In this document: one piece after another, positions 7,901-15,495 of the stretch
How positions within the stretch are numbered: the first letter of the stretch is position 1
Layout of the letters: the number at the start of each line of letters is the position of its first letter
DNA from: DASPMP01 sp035248725
Lineage (GTDB): Bacteria > Gemmatimonadota > Gemmatimonadetes > Gemmatimonadales > Gemmatimonadaceae
Length of the DNA: 64,000 bases
NCBI GenBank assembly: GCA_035248725.1
Contig: DATFHG010000111.1
Coordinates: 28,823 to 92,822, forward strand
Reading direction: 5' to 3'
Notes under the pieces: generated by a model
The model's database searches: none
What the model saw: only the letters and a program-made list of their open reading frames with translations
What the model was told of the DNA's origin: nothing
Made by a program: the position numbers and the translations under genes

Positions 7901-8548
7901 ATGTCGCCGACACCATCCGCCGTTCTCGACCTCGCGAACCTTCCCGATGCCGACGTCGTCACGCTCGCGCAGAAAGGTCGCGAGGCCGCCTATCGTGAGC
8001 TGATCCGGCGATACGAACGGCCCGTGTTCTCGCTCGTGTACCGGATGGTACGGGACCGCGAGCTCTCCGAGGACCTCACGCAGGATACCTTCGTGAAAGT
8101 CCTCACGCACATCGACAAGTACCGATCCGAATTCAAGTTCTCGAGTTGGCTGTTCAAGATCGCGAACAACGTCGCCATCGATCATCTGCGCCGCCGCCAG
8201 CTCGACACCGTGAGCATGGAAGGTTCGCCGCACGCAACCACCACGGACCTCGCCGAAGCCACCTCGTTCGAGCTGGCCGCCTCCAATGAAACGCCCCTGC
8301 AGGAGCTGGAAGCACGCGAGCTGGGATCCGAGATCGAACGCGCCATCGCACAGCTGCGGCCCGAATATCGCGCCTGCATCCTGCTGCGGCACGTCGAAGA
8401 CAAGTCGTACGAGGAGATCGCGGCCACGCTCGATCTCCCCCTTGGCACCGTGAAGACCTACATCCACCGCGCCCGCCACGAGCTGCGTCGCTTGCTCGAC
8501 CACGTGCGCGACGAAGGCTTTGGACCGCCGGCGGAGGAGCCCGCGTGA
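7901..8548 (+). CDS. ECF-type RNA polymerase sigma factor
   Basis: 215 aa. Region 2 (RELIRRYERPVFSLVYRMV, then LSEDLTQDTFVKV and FSSWLFKIANNVAIDHLRRR) recognises the -10 element, and region 4 (RPEYRACILLRHVEDKSYEEIAATLDLPLGTVKTYIHRAR) the -35 element. No sigma region 1 or 3 is present, so it is an extracytoplasmic-function factor. ATG at 7901 was preferred to an upstream frame that runs into ubiE. The next gene encodes a zinc-finger anti-sigma factor, the usual arrangement for envelope-stress control. The following two genes encode membrane proteins and may be targets. Confidence 0.93.
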   Translation: MSPTPSAVLDLANLPDADVVTLAQKGREAAYRELIRRYERPVFSLVYRMVRDRELSEDLTQDTFVKVLTHIDKYRSEFKFSSWLFKIANNVAIDHLRRRQLDTVSMEGSPHATTTDLAEATSFELAASNETPLQELEARELGSEIERAIAQLRPEYRACILLRHVEDKSYEEIAATLDLPLGTVKTYIHRARHELRRLLDHVRDEGFGPPAEEPA

Positions 8549-8606
8549 CACCCCTCACAGCCACGACCCGTGGTTCGGTCACGCCGGCCGACCGCGCCGC
8601 AACCGC

Positions 8607-8633
8607 TGAAACTCTCATTCTTTCCTGGCCGTA
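8607..8633 (+). promoter_or_regulatory. Candidate ECF-sigma promoter before the anti-sigma gene
   Basis: TGAAAC at 8607-8612, a 17-base spacer, then CGTA at 8630-8633. These hexamers resemble promoters of SigW-like ECF factors. A ggagg ribosome site at 8643-8647 and the GTG at 8652 follow. The neighbouring ECF sigma factor is the obvious candidate to use it. Confidence 0.45.
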
Positions 8634-8651
8634 CGAACGCCCGGAGGCCTA

Positions 8652-9239
8652 GTGCAACACCGCCATTTACTACCCAACGAATTCGACCTGCTGCTGGACG
8701 AGGAAAGCGGATTCGGCGTCAAGCCGCTCCGCCAACACGTCCAGGGCTGTCCGGACTGCAGCGCTCGCCTGGCTGAAGCCAGGGAGCTTGTCGGTACGCT
8801 CCACGAGCTGCCGCTCATGAGCCCGCGCATCGGCCTCGCCGATCGCGTCATGGCACAGGTCCCCGTTTTCGTGCCCTGGCACGTGGCCGCTCGCGACGCG
8901 ATCGGCCGTCTCGTACCGGACACGCCGGCGTTGCGGGCAGTAGCCGCCGGCCTCATCGCGGTCGTCGGTTCGGTCCTTACGGGGGTCACCCTCTGGATCG
9001 CGACTCGCGGGGACGTGCTGTCGCTCTTCACCGGACTGCTGGGCGAAGGCGTCAGAAGCACGGCTTCGCAGGCTGCCGGCGACATTGTCGTCGCGCTCTT
9101 CGGCCCGCAGCTCGGCGCGGCGGTGGCGCAGATCGGCCCGCTCGGCGTCGCCCTCGCGGCTGGTGGTTTCCTGGTCGCGTCGCTCGCAACGGTTTTCGGA
9201 CTTCGACTCATCGCGACCTCGAGCCGCGCGCGGAGCTGA
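8652..9239 (+). CDS. Zinc-finger anti-sigma factor, membrane-anchored
   Basis: 195 aa. The N-terminal domain holds the ZAS-type H-x3-C-x2-C motif (RQHVQGCPDC, about residues 28-36) that clamps ECF sigma factors. Hydrophobic segments at about residues 94-117 and 150-185 place the rest in the inner membrane. The GTG start is preceded by a strong ggagg site 4 bases away. It follows the sigma gene by about 100 bases and ends one base before the next ATG. Specific pairing with the upstream sigma factor is inferred from gene order; the signal that releases it is unknown. Confidence 0.82.
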   Translation: MQHRHLLPNEFDLLLDEESGFGVKPLRQHVQGCPDCSARLAEARELVGTLHELPLMSPRIGLADRVMAQVPVFVPWHVAARDAIGRLVPDTPALRAVAAGLIAVVGSVLTGVTLWIATRGDVLSLFTGLLGEGVRSTASQAAGDIVVALFGPQLGAAVAQIGPLGVALAAGGFLVASLATVFGLRLIATSSRARS

Positions 9240-9240
9240 C

Positions 9241-10368
9241 ATGCGCGCGCTCGTGATCGGGGCGATCGCCGCGGCCACCTTGCCCGCGGCGACGGCGAAC
9301 CTGTCGGCGCAGCAGACGCCGTCCGCGCCAACGGCCACCGTTGCGCCGGGCGTCGTCGACGGCCGGCTCCGGACCGAGATCTTCATTATCCGGACGCTCT
9401 TCGGCGGAATCCACGCTCCCCCTGCGGACAGCTTTCGTGTGGGCACGCAGGATGTGGCGGCGGGGTCCACGTTTTCCGGCACGTACGCCGTCGCGCGCGG
9501 CAATCTCGCGATCCGCGGCCGTGTGACCGGCAATGCCATCACGCTGCACGGTGATGTGATCGTCTATCCGGGCGGCTCCGTCGGTGGCAGCGCTACCGCG
9601 GTGGACGGACGTGTGCGCACGGCTGGTGGCGTGGTGGAGGGCGATGTCCGTTCCATTCGCGGCATCACCGGCACGCTGCTGGCGCGCACCGCGGGCTCAG
9701 GCGCGCCGGCCGAGCCACCGTCCGCCTGGGATGCGATGAAACAGGTGCTCGGCTGGTTTGCCGTGCTCGTGGCCATCGGCATCGGCGTGCTGCTGTTCGC
9801 CGAGCGCAATCTCGACGGCGTAGTCGACGTACTCGACTCCCAGTTCTCGCGCTCCTTCTGGACGGGCGTTCTCACCCAGATTGCCGCGCTGCCGGCCTTG
9901 ATGCTCATCCTGCTGGCGCTCGCAATCTCGCTCATCGGGATCCTGCTCATCCCATTTGCCGCCGTGGCGTATATCATCGCGCTGGCGGGCCTGCTGACGC
10001 TGGGATTTCTCGCCATCGCGCGATTCACCGGACGCGCGTTCTTCCGCGCGTCACCCGCTTCACGGGCTGTGCACCTGCGATCGCTGTTCGTCGGACTGGT
10101 GCTGTACCTGGGGCTCTGGTTTCTGGCTGCGGCTTTCATATGGACGCCGGTGGCCGGTTCGATACTTCGCGCTATCGCGCTCGCGGTGAGCTGGGTGGGT
10201 GTCACCTTCGGCCTCGGCGCCACGGTGCTCAGCCGCGCCGGGACGCGCCGTTCGGGTGGGCACATTGCAAAGCCTCGCGCTGTCGACGACTTCGCCTGGC
10301 AGACTCCGACGCCTGTGACGGGCGTCGTCGCCGCACGTCGCCCCGTCGTGACCGCCAAGGAGAACTAA
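9241..10368 (+). CDS. Bactofilin-like/polymer-forming membrane protein
   Basis: 375 aa. An N-terminal signal peptide (LVIGAIAAATLPAATANLSA) is followed by repetitive beta segments at about residues 75-150 (GTYAVARGNLAIRGRVTG, GDVIVYPGGSVGG, GRVRTAGGVVEGDV), which look like the right-handed helix of bactofilin or polymer-forming domains, here apparently periplasmic. The C-terminal part has about five membrane helices between residues 170 and 350. ATG one base after the anti-sigma stop suggests translational coupling. Function unknown; a role in sensing or building the envelope under the ECF factor is plausible. Confidence 0.65.
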   Translation: MRALVIGAIAAATLPAATANLSAQQTPSAPTATVAPGVVDGRLRTEIFIIRTLFGGIHAPPADSFRVGTQDVAAGSTFSGTYAVARGNLAIRGRVTGNAITLHGDVIVYPGGSVGGSATAVDGRVRTAGGVVEGDVRSIRGITGTLLARTAGSGAPAEPPSAWDAMKQVLGWFAVLVAIGIGVLLFAERNLDGVVDVLDSQFSRSFWTGVLTQIAALPALMLILLALAISLIGILLIPFAAVAYIIALAGLLTLGFLAIARFTGRAFFRASPASRAVHLRSLFVGLVLYLGLWFLAAAFIWTPVAGSILRAIALAVSWVGVTFGLGATVLSRAGTRRSGGHIAKPRAVDDFAWQTPTPVTGVVAARRPVVTAKEN

Positions 10369-10383
10369 CGCGAGCGGTGATCC

Positions 10384-10412
10384 CCGACTGGCGCATGGCT
10401 TGCGCCAGTCGG
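10384..10412 (+). other. Perfect 12-bp stem-loop before the YihY gene
   Basis: CCGACTGGCGCA at 10384-10395 pairs exactly with 10401-10412 around a 5-base loop. It ends 4 bases before the ATG at 10417. There is no U-run, so it is not a standard intrinsic terminator; it could modulate translation of the downstream gene or protect the upstream message. Confidence 0.6.
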
Positions 10413-10416
10413 CGAC

Positions 10417-11337
10417 ATGATCATCAAGGGCTATCGCGTCGGTCCACTGCTCAAGGGCACGGGCAAGGAGATTCTGAGTGACGGAGTCGGGTCACTCGCC
10501 GCGCAGACGGCGTACTACTTCTTCTTCTCCCTGTTCCCGCTCTTCCTGTTCGCGGCGCCGCTGCTGAGCCTCGTCGTCGACCGGGAAACGCTCATGAATC
10601 TCATCATGAGCCGCATCTCGAGCACCGTTCCCGCGGAAGCGAGCGGAGCGATCGGTCTCGTCCTGAAGAACATCGTCTTCGCGAAGAACGCTCCCGGCCT
10701 CATGTCGCTGGGCCTGCTGCTCGCGGCCTGGTCCGGCTCGAACATCTTCGGTGCGCTGATGGACGCTTTGAACAAGGCCTATGACGTCGACGAAACGCGC
10801 AGTTGGGTCAAGCGGCAGCTGATCCGACTCGGCATGCTCGTCCTCGGCGGCATCGTAATCGTCGTTGCCACGCTCGTGCTGCTCGGAGGGGAGGACGTCG
10901 CGCGCACTGTCGGTTCTTTTCTGCATCTCGGTGGCGCCGCGGTGATGGTGTGGAACATTCTCCAGTTTCCACTCGCGCTCGCGTTCCTCTTTGCGCTCGC
11001 GTTCCTCACCTACTGGTTGTTGCCCAACGTCAGGCAGACGAAATGGAACGTGTTCGTCGCGAGCATCGTGACCACCCTGCTCTGGGTCATCGCCACCCTG
11101 CTCTTTCGGTTATACGTGCAGCGCTTTCCGCCGAATCCCGCGTACGGAATCGTCGGCGGCATCATGATCCTGCTCACCTGGATGTACTACACGATGTTCG
11201 TGGTCCTCGCCGGTGGTGAGCTCGCGTCCGAGCTCCATCACGGCACAGGCGCGGTCGAGCCGCGGAAGGGCGCCACGTACTTCGGCCGAATCGTCTCCGG
11301 CGACAATCCCGGCGAGCCGTCCGTCAGCGCAGGATGA
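10417..11337 (+). CDS. YihY/BrkB family inner-membrane protein
   Basis: 306 aa with six hydrophobic segments. The family hallmarks are AAQTAYYFFFSLFPLFLFAAPLLS at the start (written here in part: the aromatic FFFSLFP run), GLLLAAWSGSNIFGALMDALNKAYD, and the late GGIMILLTWMYYTMFVVLAGGELASEL. Members were once annotated as RNase BN, wrongly; their true function is unsettled. The ATG lies 4 bases after a perfect stem-loop. It is the last gene of the sigma-factor group and overlaps the convergent SAM hydrolase gene by 14 bases. Confidence 0.88.
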   Translation: MIIKGYRVGPLLKGTGKEILSDGVGSLAAQTAYYFFFSLFPLFLFAAPLLSLVVDRETLMNLIMSRISSTVPAEASGAIGLVLKNIVFAKNAPGLMSLGLLLAAWSGSNIFGALMDALNKAYDVDETRSWVKRQLIRLGMLVLGGIVIVVATLVLLGGEDVARTVGSFLHLGGAAVMVWNILQFPLALAFLFALAFLTYWLLPNVRQTKWNVFVASIVTTLLWVIATLLFRLYVQRFPPNPAYGIVGGIMILLTWMYYTMFVVLAGGELASELHHGTGAVEPRKGATYFGRIVSGDNPGEPSVSAG

Positions 11338-12067
11338 CCGGCATTCCGCGCGCGAGCTGAAGCGTCTCCGACGCCCGGCCTTCGCGCACGACGATTTCGA
11401 CAAAGCCGCTGGAGCCGACGACGGCCCCGGCCTGACCGGGCGAGAGCTCGGAATAGGTGCGACCGAGCGGGAAATCGTGTTCGTGGAACGAGACGCGGGT
11501 TCCGGCAACCCCCGCGAGGTTCGTGATCGCATTCCCGAATCGGTCGACCGCGATCACCTCACCGTGCAGCGAGCCGTCGCTGGCCCTTCGGGGTTCCGGC
11601 GTGCGACGAATGATGGGGTTCGACGACGCCGCTCCGAGCGCGTCCAGCGCCATGCCGCTTGCGAGCCGTGCGGCCGCCGGCGCGAAGACGTCGCGGCCGT
11701 GAAACGTGGCCGACGCGTTCGGAGGGATCGGCAGCTTCACCGCGCGTGCGTAGCGGGTCACGAGCGCGGGAGACAACACGCCATTGTCTGGTCCGACGAG
11801 GTAGCGTCCGTCGCTCGCGACAGCGAGAGCGCCACGCTCGGAACCGACGCCAGGATCCACGACGATCAGATGGACCGTGCCGGGCGGGTATCGCCGCCAG
11901 TAGCGCGCCAGTGTAAGTCGGGCCAGCTCCACGTCGTGCGCGGGCACCTCATGCGAGATGTCCACAAGCGTCGCGTCCGGCGCCTGGCTCACGAGCACAC
12001 CCTTCATTTCGCCGACGTACCCGTCTGCGGTACCGAAATCCGTGAGCAACGTGATGACGGCAGGCAT
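11324..12067 (-). CDS. SAM hydroxide adenosyltransferase (SAM hydrolase, DUF62)
   Basis: 247 aa. The family splits S-adenosylmethionine to adenosine and methionine with water. Diagnostic blocks are ITLLTDFGTADGYVGEMKG at the N-terminus, VVDPGVGSER, GPDNGVLSPA and DRFGNAITN. The length matches the family. The ATG is 4 bases after the MATE gene stop, so it is the last gene of the DHH-ApbC-MATE transcript. The biological reason for destroying SAM is not established; close relatives that fluorinate SAM carry extra loops not evident here. Confidence 0.9.
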   Translation of the reverse strand: MPAVITLLTDFGTADGYVGEMKGVLVSQAPDATLVDISHEVPAHDVELARLTLARYWRRYPPGTVHLIVVDPGVGSERGALAVASDGRYLVGPDNGVLSPALVTRYARAVKLPIPPNASATFHGRDVFAPAAARLASGMALDALGAASSNPIIRRTPEPRRASDGSLHGEVIAVDRFGNAITNLAGVAGTRVSFHEHDFPLGRTYSELSPGQAGAVVGSSGFVEIVVREGRASETLQLARGMPVILR

Positions 12068-12070
12068 GCC

Positions 12071-13510
12071 TTACACCGATCTGCGCTTCCAGCCGCCGGC
12101 ACGCCAGAGCGACATCATGGCGAGGCCCCGCGCCGTGGCAGTGATGCTGATGACCCACCAGATGCCGGTCGTGCCCCAGCGCCATGCGGCCCATGCGGCG
12201 AGCGGCACGCGCGCCGCCGTGATCGTGGTGGAGGACAGCATCGGCGCCAGCGTGTGTCCCGCGCCGCCGAGCGCGCCTTCGAGAACGACCTCGGCGCAGA
12301 TCGCCAGCTCGGAGACCGCGGCGATTCGTAGGTAGTTTGCGCCTTCACGGATCACCGCCGGATCGCTCGTGAACACGGCGGAAAAATGCTCGGGGATCGT
12401 CAGCTGTAGCACGAAGAACACGACACCGAGCCCCGAACAGAACGCCGTCGCCATCCATCCCGCGCGCGCTGCGCGATCCGCGCGCCCCGCTCCGAGATTC
12501 TGTCCGACAATGGCCGCGGTCGCAGCGCCAAAACCCACGCCGATCATGTACAACCAGCTCTCGACTCGGTGTCCGATGCCAAGTGCCGCGAGCGCCGGTG
12601 TGCCGAAGGGCGTCGCGCTGCGCGTGATGAAGACATAGATCACGCTGAACATCACCCCCGTCGCCGCGGTCGGCAGGCCCACGCGGCAGACTGCGAGCAC
12701 GGCACGCCGGTCGAACCGGCCGATATGCAGCTGTCCTCCCCGCACGACCAGCATGAGGCCGAGTGCAAATGCCACCGAGCGTGTCGTCACCGTCGCGATC
12801 GCCGCGCCTGCGATGCCCAGCCGCGGCGCGGGGCCGAGGCCCATGATCAGCACGGGATCGAGCACCAGAGTGACGGCGACGGAGACCGCCAGGAGAATGA
12901 ATGGCGTCCGTGCATCACCGGCGGCGCGAAACGCCGCGTCGACGGCAAAGAAGCCGAAGATGAGCGGCGTGCCGATCAGATACGTCCCGAGGTAACGCAT
13001 CCCGAGCGACGTCACCTCCGGCGGCGTGTGCATGACGGCGAACAGCTGGGGCAGCACCGCGTGACCGACGAGAGCGATGGCGGTACCGCTGACCAGAGTG
13101 AACACGAGGGCGCTCCCCGCGGTCCGCGCGGCTTCCTCGCGGCGTCCCTCGCCGTACCGGCGCGCCGCGACGGCCGTCAGCCCGACGCTCACCATCTCCG
13201 CCACGGAGATGATGAGCCACACCCAGAATACCGACGTGGCCACGGCCGCGATTCCCGCGGCGCCGATCTTCGCCCCCACCCAATATGCGTCGACGGACGC
13301 GAAGATCGTCATCAGCAGCGTGGATGCGACAGCCGGCATCGCGATCCGCGCGATCGTGCGTGGCAGCGGATCGGAGACGAGACGCGCCGCGTCGGGCGCG
13401 TCCGCGGGGACCGCGACAGGCGCCAGCCCTTCGTGGGGCTCCAATGGCAACGCGGCCGCCCGAGGGTCGGACGGCCGCGTCAACGCTTCCGGCGATCCGG
13501 TGATCGTCAC
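12071..13510 (-). CDS. MATE family efflux transporter
   Basis: 479 aa with twelve hydrophobic segments in two repeats of six. N-terminal repeat features include IARIAMPAVASTLLMTIFASVD and the PLIFGFFAVDAAFRAAGDARTPF turn; the second repeat has VGLPTAATGVMFSVIYVF and ALGIGHRVESWLYMIGVGFG. MATE pumps export cationic drugs or metabolites in exchange for Na+ or H+; the substrate here is unknown. The GTG start overlaps the apbC stop by 4 bases (GTGA). A much longer upstream open frame is antiphase to apbC and not real. Confidence 0.9.
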   Translation of the reverse strand: MTITGSPEALTRPSDPRAAALPLEPHEGLAPVAVPADAPDAARLVSDPLPRTIARIAMPAVASTLLMTIFASVDAYWVGAKIGAAGIAAVATSVFWVWLIISVAEMVSVGLTAVAARRYGEGRREEAARTAGSALVFTLVSGTAIALVGHAVLPQLFAVMHTPPEVTSLGMRYLGTYLIGTPLIFGFFAVDAAFRAAGDARTPFILLAVSVAVTLVLDPVLIMGLGPAPRLGIAGAAIATVTTRSVAFALGLMLVVRGGQLHIGRFDRRAVLAVCRVGLPTAATGVMFSVIYVFITRSATPFGTPALAALGIGHRVESWLYMIGVGFGAATAAIVGQNLGAGRADRAARAGWMATAFCSGLGVVFFVLQLTIPEHFSAVFTSDPAVIREGANYLRIAAVSELAICAEVVLEGALGGAGHTLAPMLSSTTITAARVPLAAWAAWRWGTTGIWWVISITATARGLAMMSLWRAGGWKRRSV

Positions 13511-14367
13511 ACGGTGTGCGCGGCGGCAGCCGCAGCCTTGATCTTGTCGGCCACGCCGACGAGCGCGCGCGCCGCGTTCGACTGCGGCTCGGCCACGACG
13601 ATTGGCTGACCGCGGTCGGCGGATTCCAGCACGCGCGGTTGCAGCGGGACCTGGCCCAACAGCGGCAGGCCCAGCTCGTTCGCGAGACGCTCGCCGCCTC
13701 CGCTGCCGAACAGCGCACTCGGTTTGCCGCAGTGCGGACACTCGAACCAGCTCATGTTCTCCACGATGCCCAATACCGGCACGTTGACACGCTGGAACAT
13801 CTTTGCGCCCCGCAACGCGTCGCCCACCGCGACTTCCTGAGGCGTGGTGACGATCACCGCTCCGGCCACCTGCGTCGCCTGCACCAGTGACAGCTGTGCG
13901 TCGCCGGTGCCGGGAGGCATGTCCACGATGAAGTAATCCAGTTGTCCCCATGCGACGTCGCGCAGAAACTGGTTCACGATCTTCATCACGATCGGCCCGC
14001 GCCAGATGGCCGGTTGATCGCGTTCGATCAGGAACCCGAGACTGATGACCTTCACGCCGTGGGCCTCCAGCGGGACGATCTTCTCGTTGATGACCGACGG
14101 CGGCGAGTTCACGCCCATCATGCGCGGAACGTTCGGACCGTAGACGTCCGCGTCCATGAGGCCCACGCGCGCACCGGCGTTCGCGAGTGCGGTGGCGACG
14201 TTGGTCGCGATGGTCGACTTCCCCACCCCGCCCTTGCCGCTCGAGATCGCGATGACCTGGCCGAGCTCGGGAAAATAGGTTGGCTGCTGCGCGGGAACGG
14301 GCTTCGGCGTCGGCCGCGTATCCATGACGGGCAGCGTTCGGCCGCCCGTCGCCTGCTTCTCACTCAT
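13507..14367 (-). CDS. Mrp/ApbC/NBP35-type Fe-S carrier P-loop ATPase
   Basis: 286 aa. The deviant Walker A motif SSGKGGVGKST with the extra Lys is at about residue 43, then DADVYGPNVPRM, DMPPGTGDAQLSL and the CxxC pair CPHC that binds a bridging 4Fe-4S cluster in the dimer. The N-terminal MIP18/DUF59 domain found in longer homologues is absent. It assembles or transfers Fe-S clusters to apo-enzymes in the cytoplasm. The ATG is preceded at 6 bases by TAGGTT, whose TAG is also the stop codon of the upstream DHH gene, so an internal leaderless promoter is likely. Confidence 0.93.
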   Translation of the reverse strand: MSEKQATGGRTLPVMDTRPTPKPVPAQQPTYFPELGQVIAISSGKGGVGKSTIATNVATALANAGARVGLMDADVYGPNVPRMMGVNSPPSVINEKIVPLEAHGVKVISLGFLIERDQPAIWRGPIVMKIVNQFLRDVAWGQLDYFIVDMPPGTGDAQLSLVQATQVAGAVIVTTPQEVAVGDALRGAKMFQRVNVPVLGIVENMSWFECPHCGKPSALFGSGGGERLANELGLPLLGQVPLQPRVLESADRGQPIVVAEPQSNAARALVGVADKIKAAAAAAHTV

Positions 14368-14373
14368 GATCGC

Positions 14374-14379
14374 AACCTA
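14374..14379 (-). promoter_or_regulatory. Leaderless-type -10 box of apbC
   Basis: TAGGTT on the minus strand, 6 bases before the ATG. Its first three bases are the TAG stop of the DHH phosphoesterase gene. Confidence 0.45.
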
Positions 14380-15387
14380 CAGAACGCCACGCGCTTCTGC
14401 GAGCACGCGCTCGCGAACGTCGTCGAGCGAGCCGGCGATGAGCGCACCCGCCGCCCGTGCGTGACCGCCGCCGCCGAACTTCCGGGCAAACGCGTTCACG
14501 TCCACGCCGCCGGTGCTCCGGAATGACGCCTTCACCTTGCCGTGGCCAAGATCGCGAAAGAACACGGCCATGCGCGTGCCCGCGATCGCGCGCGCATGCT
14601 CCACGATCCCGTCGAGGTCTTCCTGACGAACGTGGTAGTGCTCCATCGCCCCTGCGCGCATGGAGAGCCACGCGAGCCCCTTCCCCTCATCCACACCCAG
14701 CGACTGCAGCACCTCGGCCAGAAGGCGCACCCGGCCGGCGGGCGCCGATGCGTATACACGCTGGTACAGCTCCTCCGGATCCACACCCGCCGCGAGGAGA
14801 TCGGCAGCGACCGCGTGACTGCGCGGCGTCGTGTTGCTGAAACGGAAGCCGCCGGTGTCGGTGAGGATCGCGCTGTACAGCGACCGCGCGATGCGCGGCG
14901 TGATCTCGTATCCCAGCTCGCACGCCAGATCGTACACCAGCTCGCCGGTCGCGCACGCCGTGGTATCCGTGAGCACGATGTCGCCCGCCTTGTCGTCGGA
15001 CGCGATGTGATGGTCGATCACGAGACGCGGCACCGTGAGAGTGCGCACGGTGTCCGCGAGACCGCCCAGACGCTTGACGTCGCTGATGTCGAGCACGATC
15101 AGCAGGTCGATGCCCTGCAGCGCGTCCGCGCCGTCCGCCGACCGGTCCTCGACGTCGTCCGCCAGCAGGAAATCGAAGAGGTCGGGCCATGGCGTGGGAT
15201 TCACGATGTGCACCGCGAGTCCGCGCTGCTGGAGCATGCGCGCCAGGGCGGTCTCGCTGCCGCAGCCGTCTCCGTCCGCGTTGATGTGCGTGGAGAGCGC
15301 GACGCGGCGGCCGGGCTGGAATTCCGCCGCGACGCGGCGAATCCCTTCCTTGCGCTGCGCGGAGATCTTGAAGAAGTCCTGATGCAT
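14377..15387 (-). CDS. DHH/DHHA1 phosphoesterase, NrnA-like
   Basis: 336 aa. N-terminal DHH domain: STHINADGDGCGSETAL (DxD metal site), VLDIS, and VIDHHIAS, the DHH signature itself. The C-terminal DHHA1 domain ends in FGGGGHARAAGALI, the glycine-rich substrate loop. NrnA-type enzymes degrade nano-RNA or dinucleotides and dephosphorylate pAp; either role is possible. The start is the ATG of MHQDFFK. The upstream intergenic region carries the terminator of the amino-acid permease gene, so this gene begins a new transcript. Confidence 0.9.
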   Translation of the reverse strand: MHQDFFKISAQRKEGIRRVAAEFQPGRRVALSTHINADGDGCGSETALARMLQQRGLAVHIVNPTPWPDLFDFLLADDVEDRSADGADALQGIDLLIVLDISDVKRLGGLADTVRTLTVPRLVIDHHIASDDKAGDIVLTDTTACATGELVYDLACELGYEITPRIARSLYSAILTDTGGFRFSNTTPRSHAVAADLLAAGVDPEELYQRVYASAPAGRVRLLAEVLQSLGVDEGKGLAWLSMRAGAMEHYHVRQEDLDGIVEHARAIAGTRMAVFFRDLGHGKVKASFRSTGGVDVNAFARKFGGGGHARAAGALIAGSLDDVRERVLAEARGVL

Positions 15388-15432
15388 GGGGATCAGACGT
15401 CGTATGCGGTTCCGTTTAACGACGCTCGGCCA

Positions 15433-15467
15433 CAAAAAGAAGCGGCGTCCGCACCTGCGGACGCCGC
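15433..15467 (-). terminator. Intrinsic terminator of the amino-acid permease gene
   Basis: Stem-loop at 15442-15467 with 11-12 perfect G/C-rich pairs (GCGGCGTCCGCA and its complement), followed on the minus strand by ttctttttg. It lies 28 bases beyond the permease stop. Confidence 0.85.
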
Positions 15468-15495
15468 CCCAAGATACTCTGTCCGCGCCCGACGA

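Noticed and set aside
11213..12331. Plus-strand open frame of 372 codons over the SAM hydrolase and MATE genes
   Set aside because: Antisense to two clearly conserved genes; composition typical of GC-rich shadow frames.
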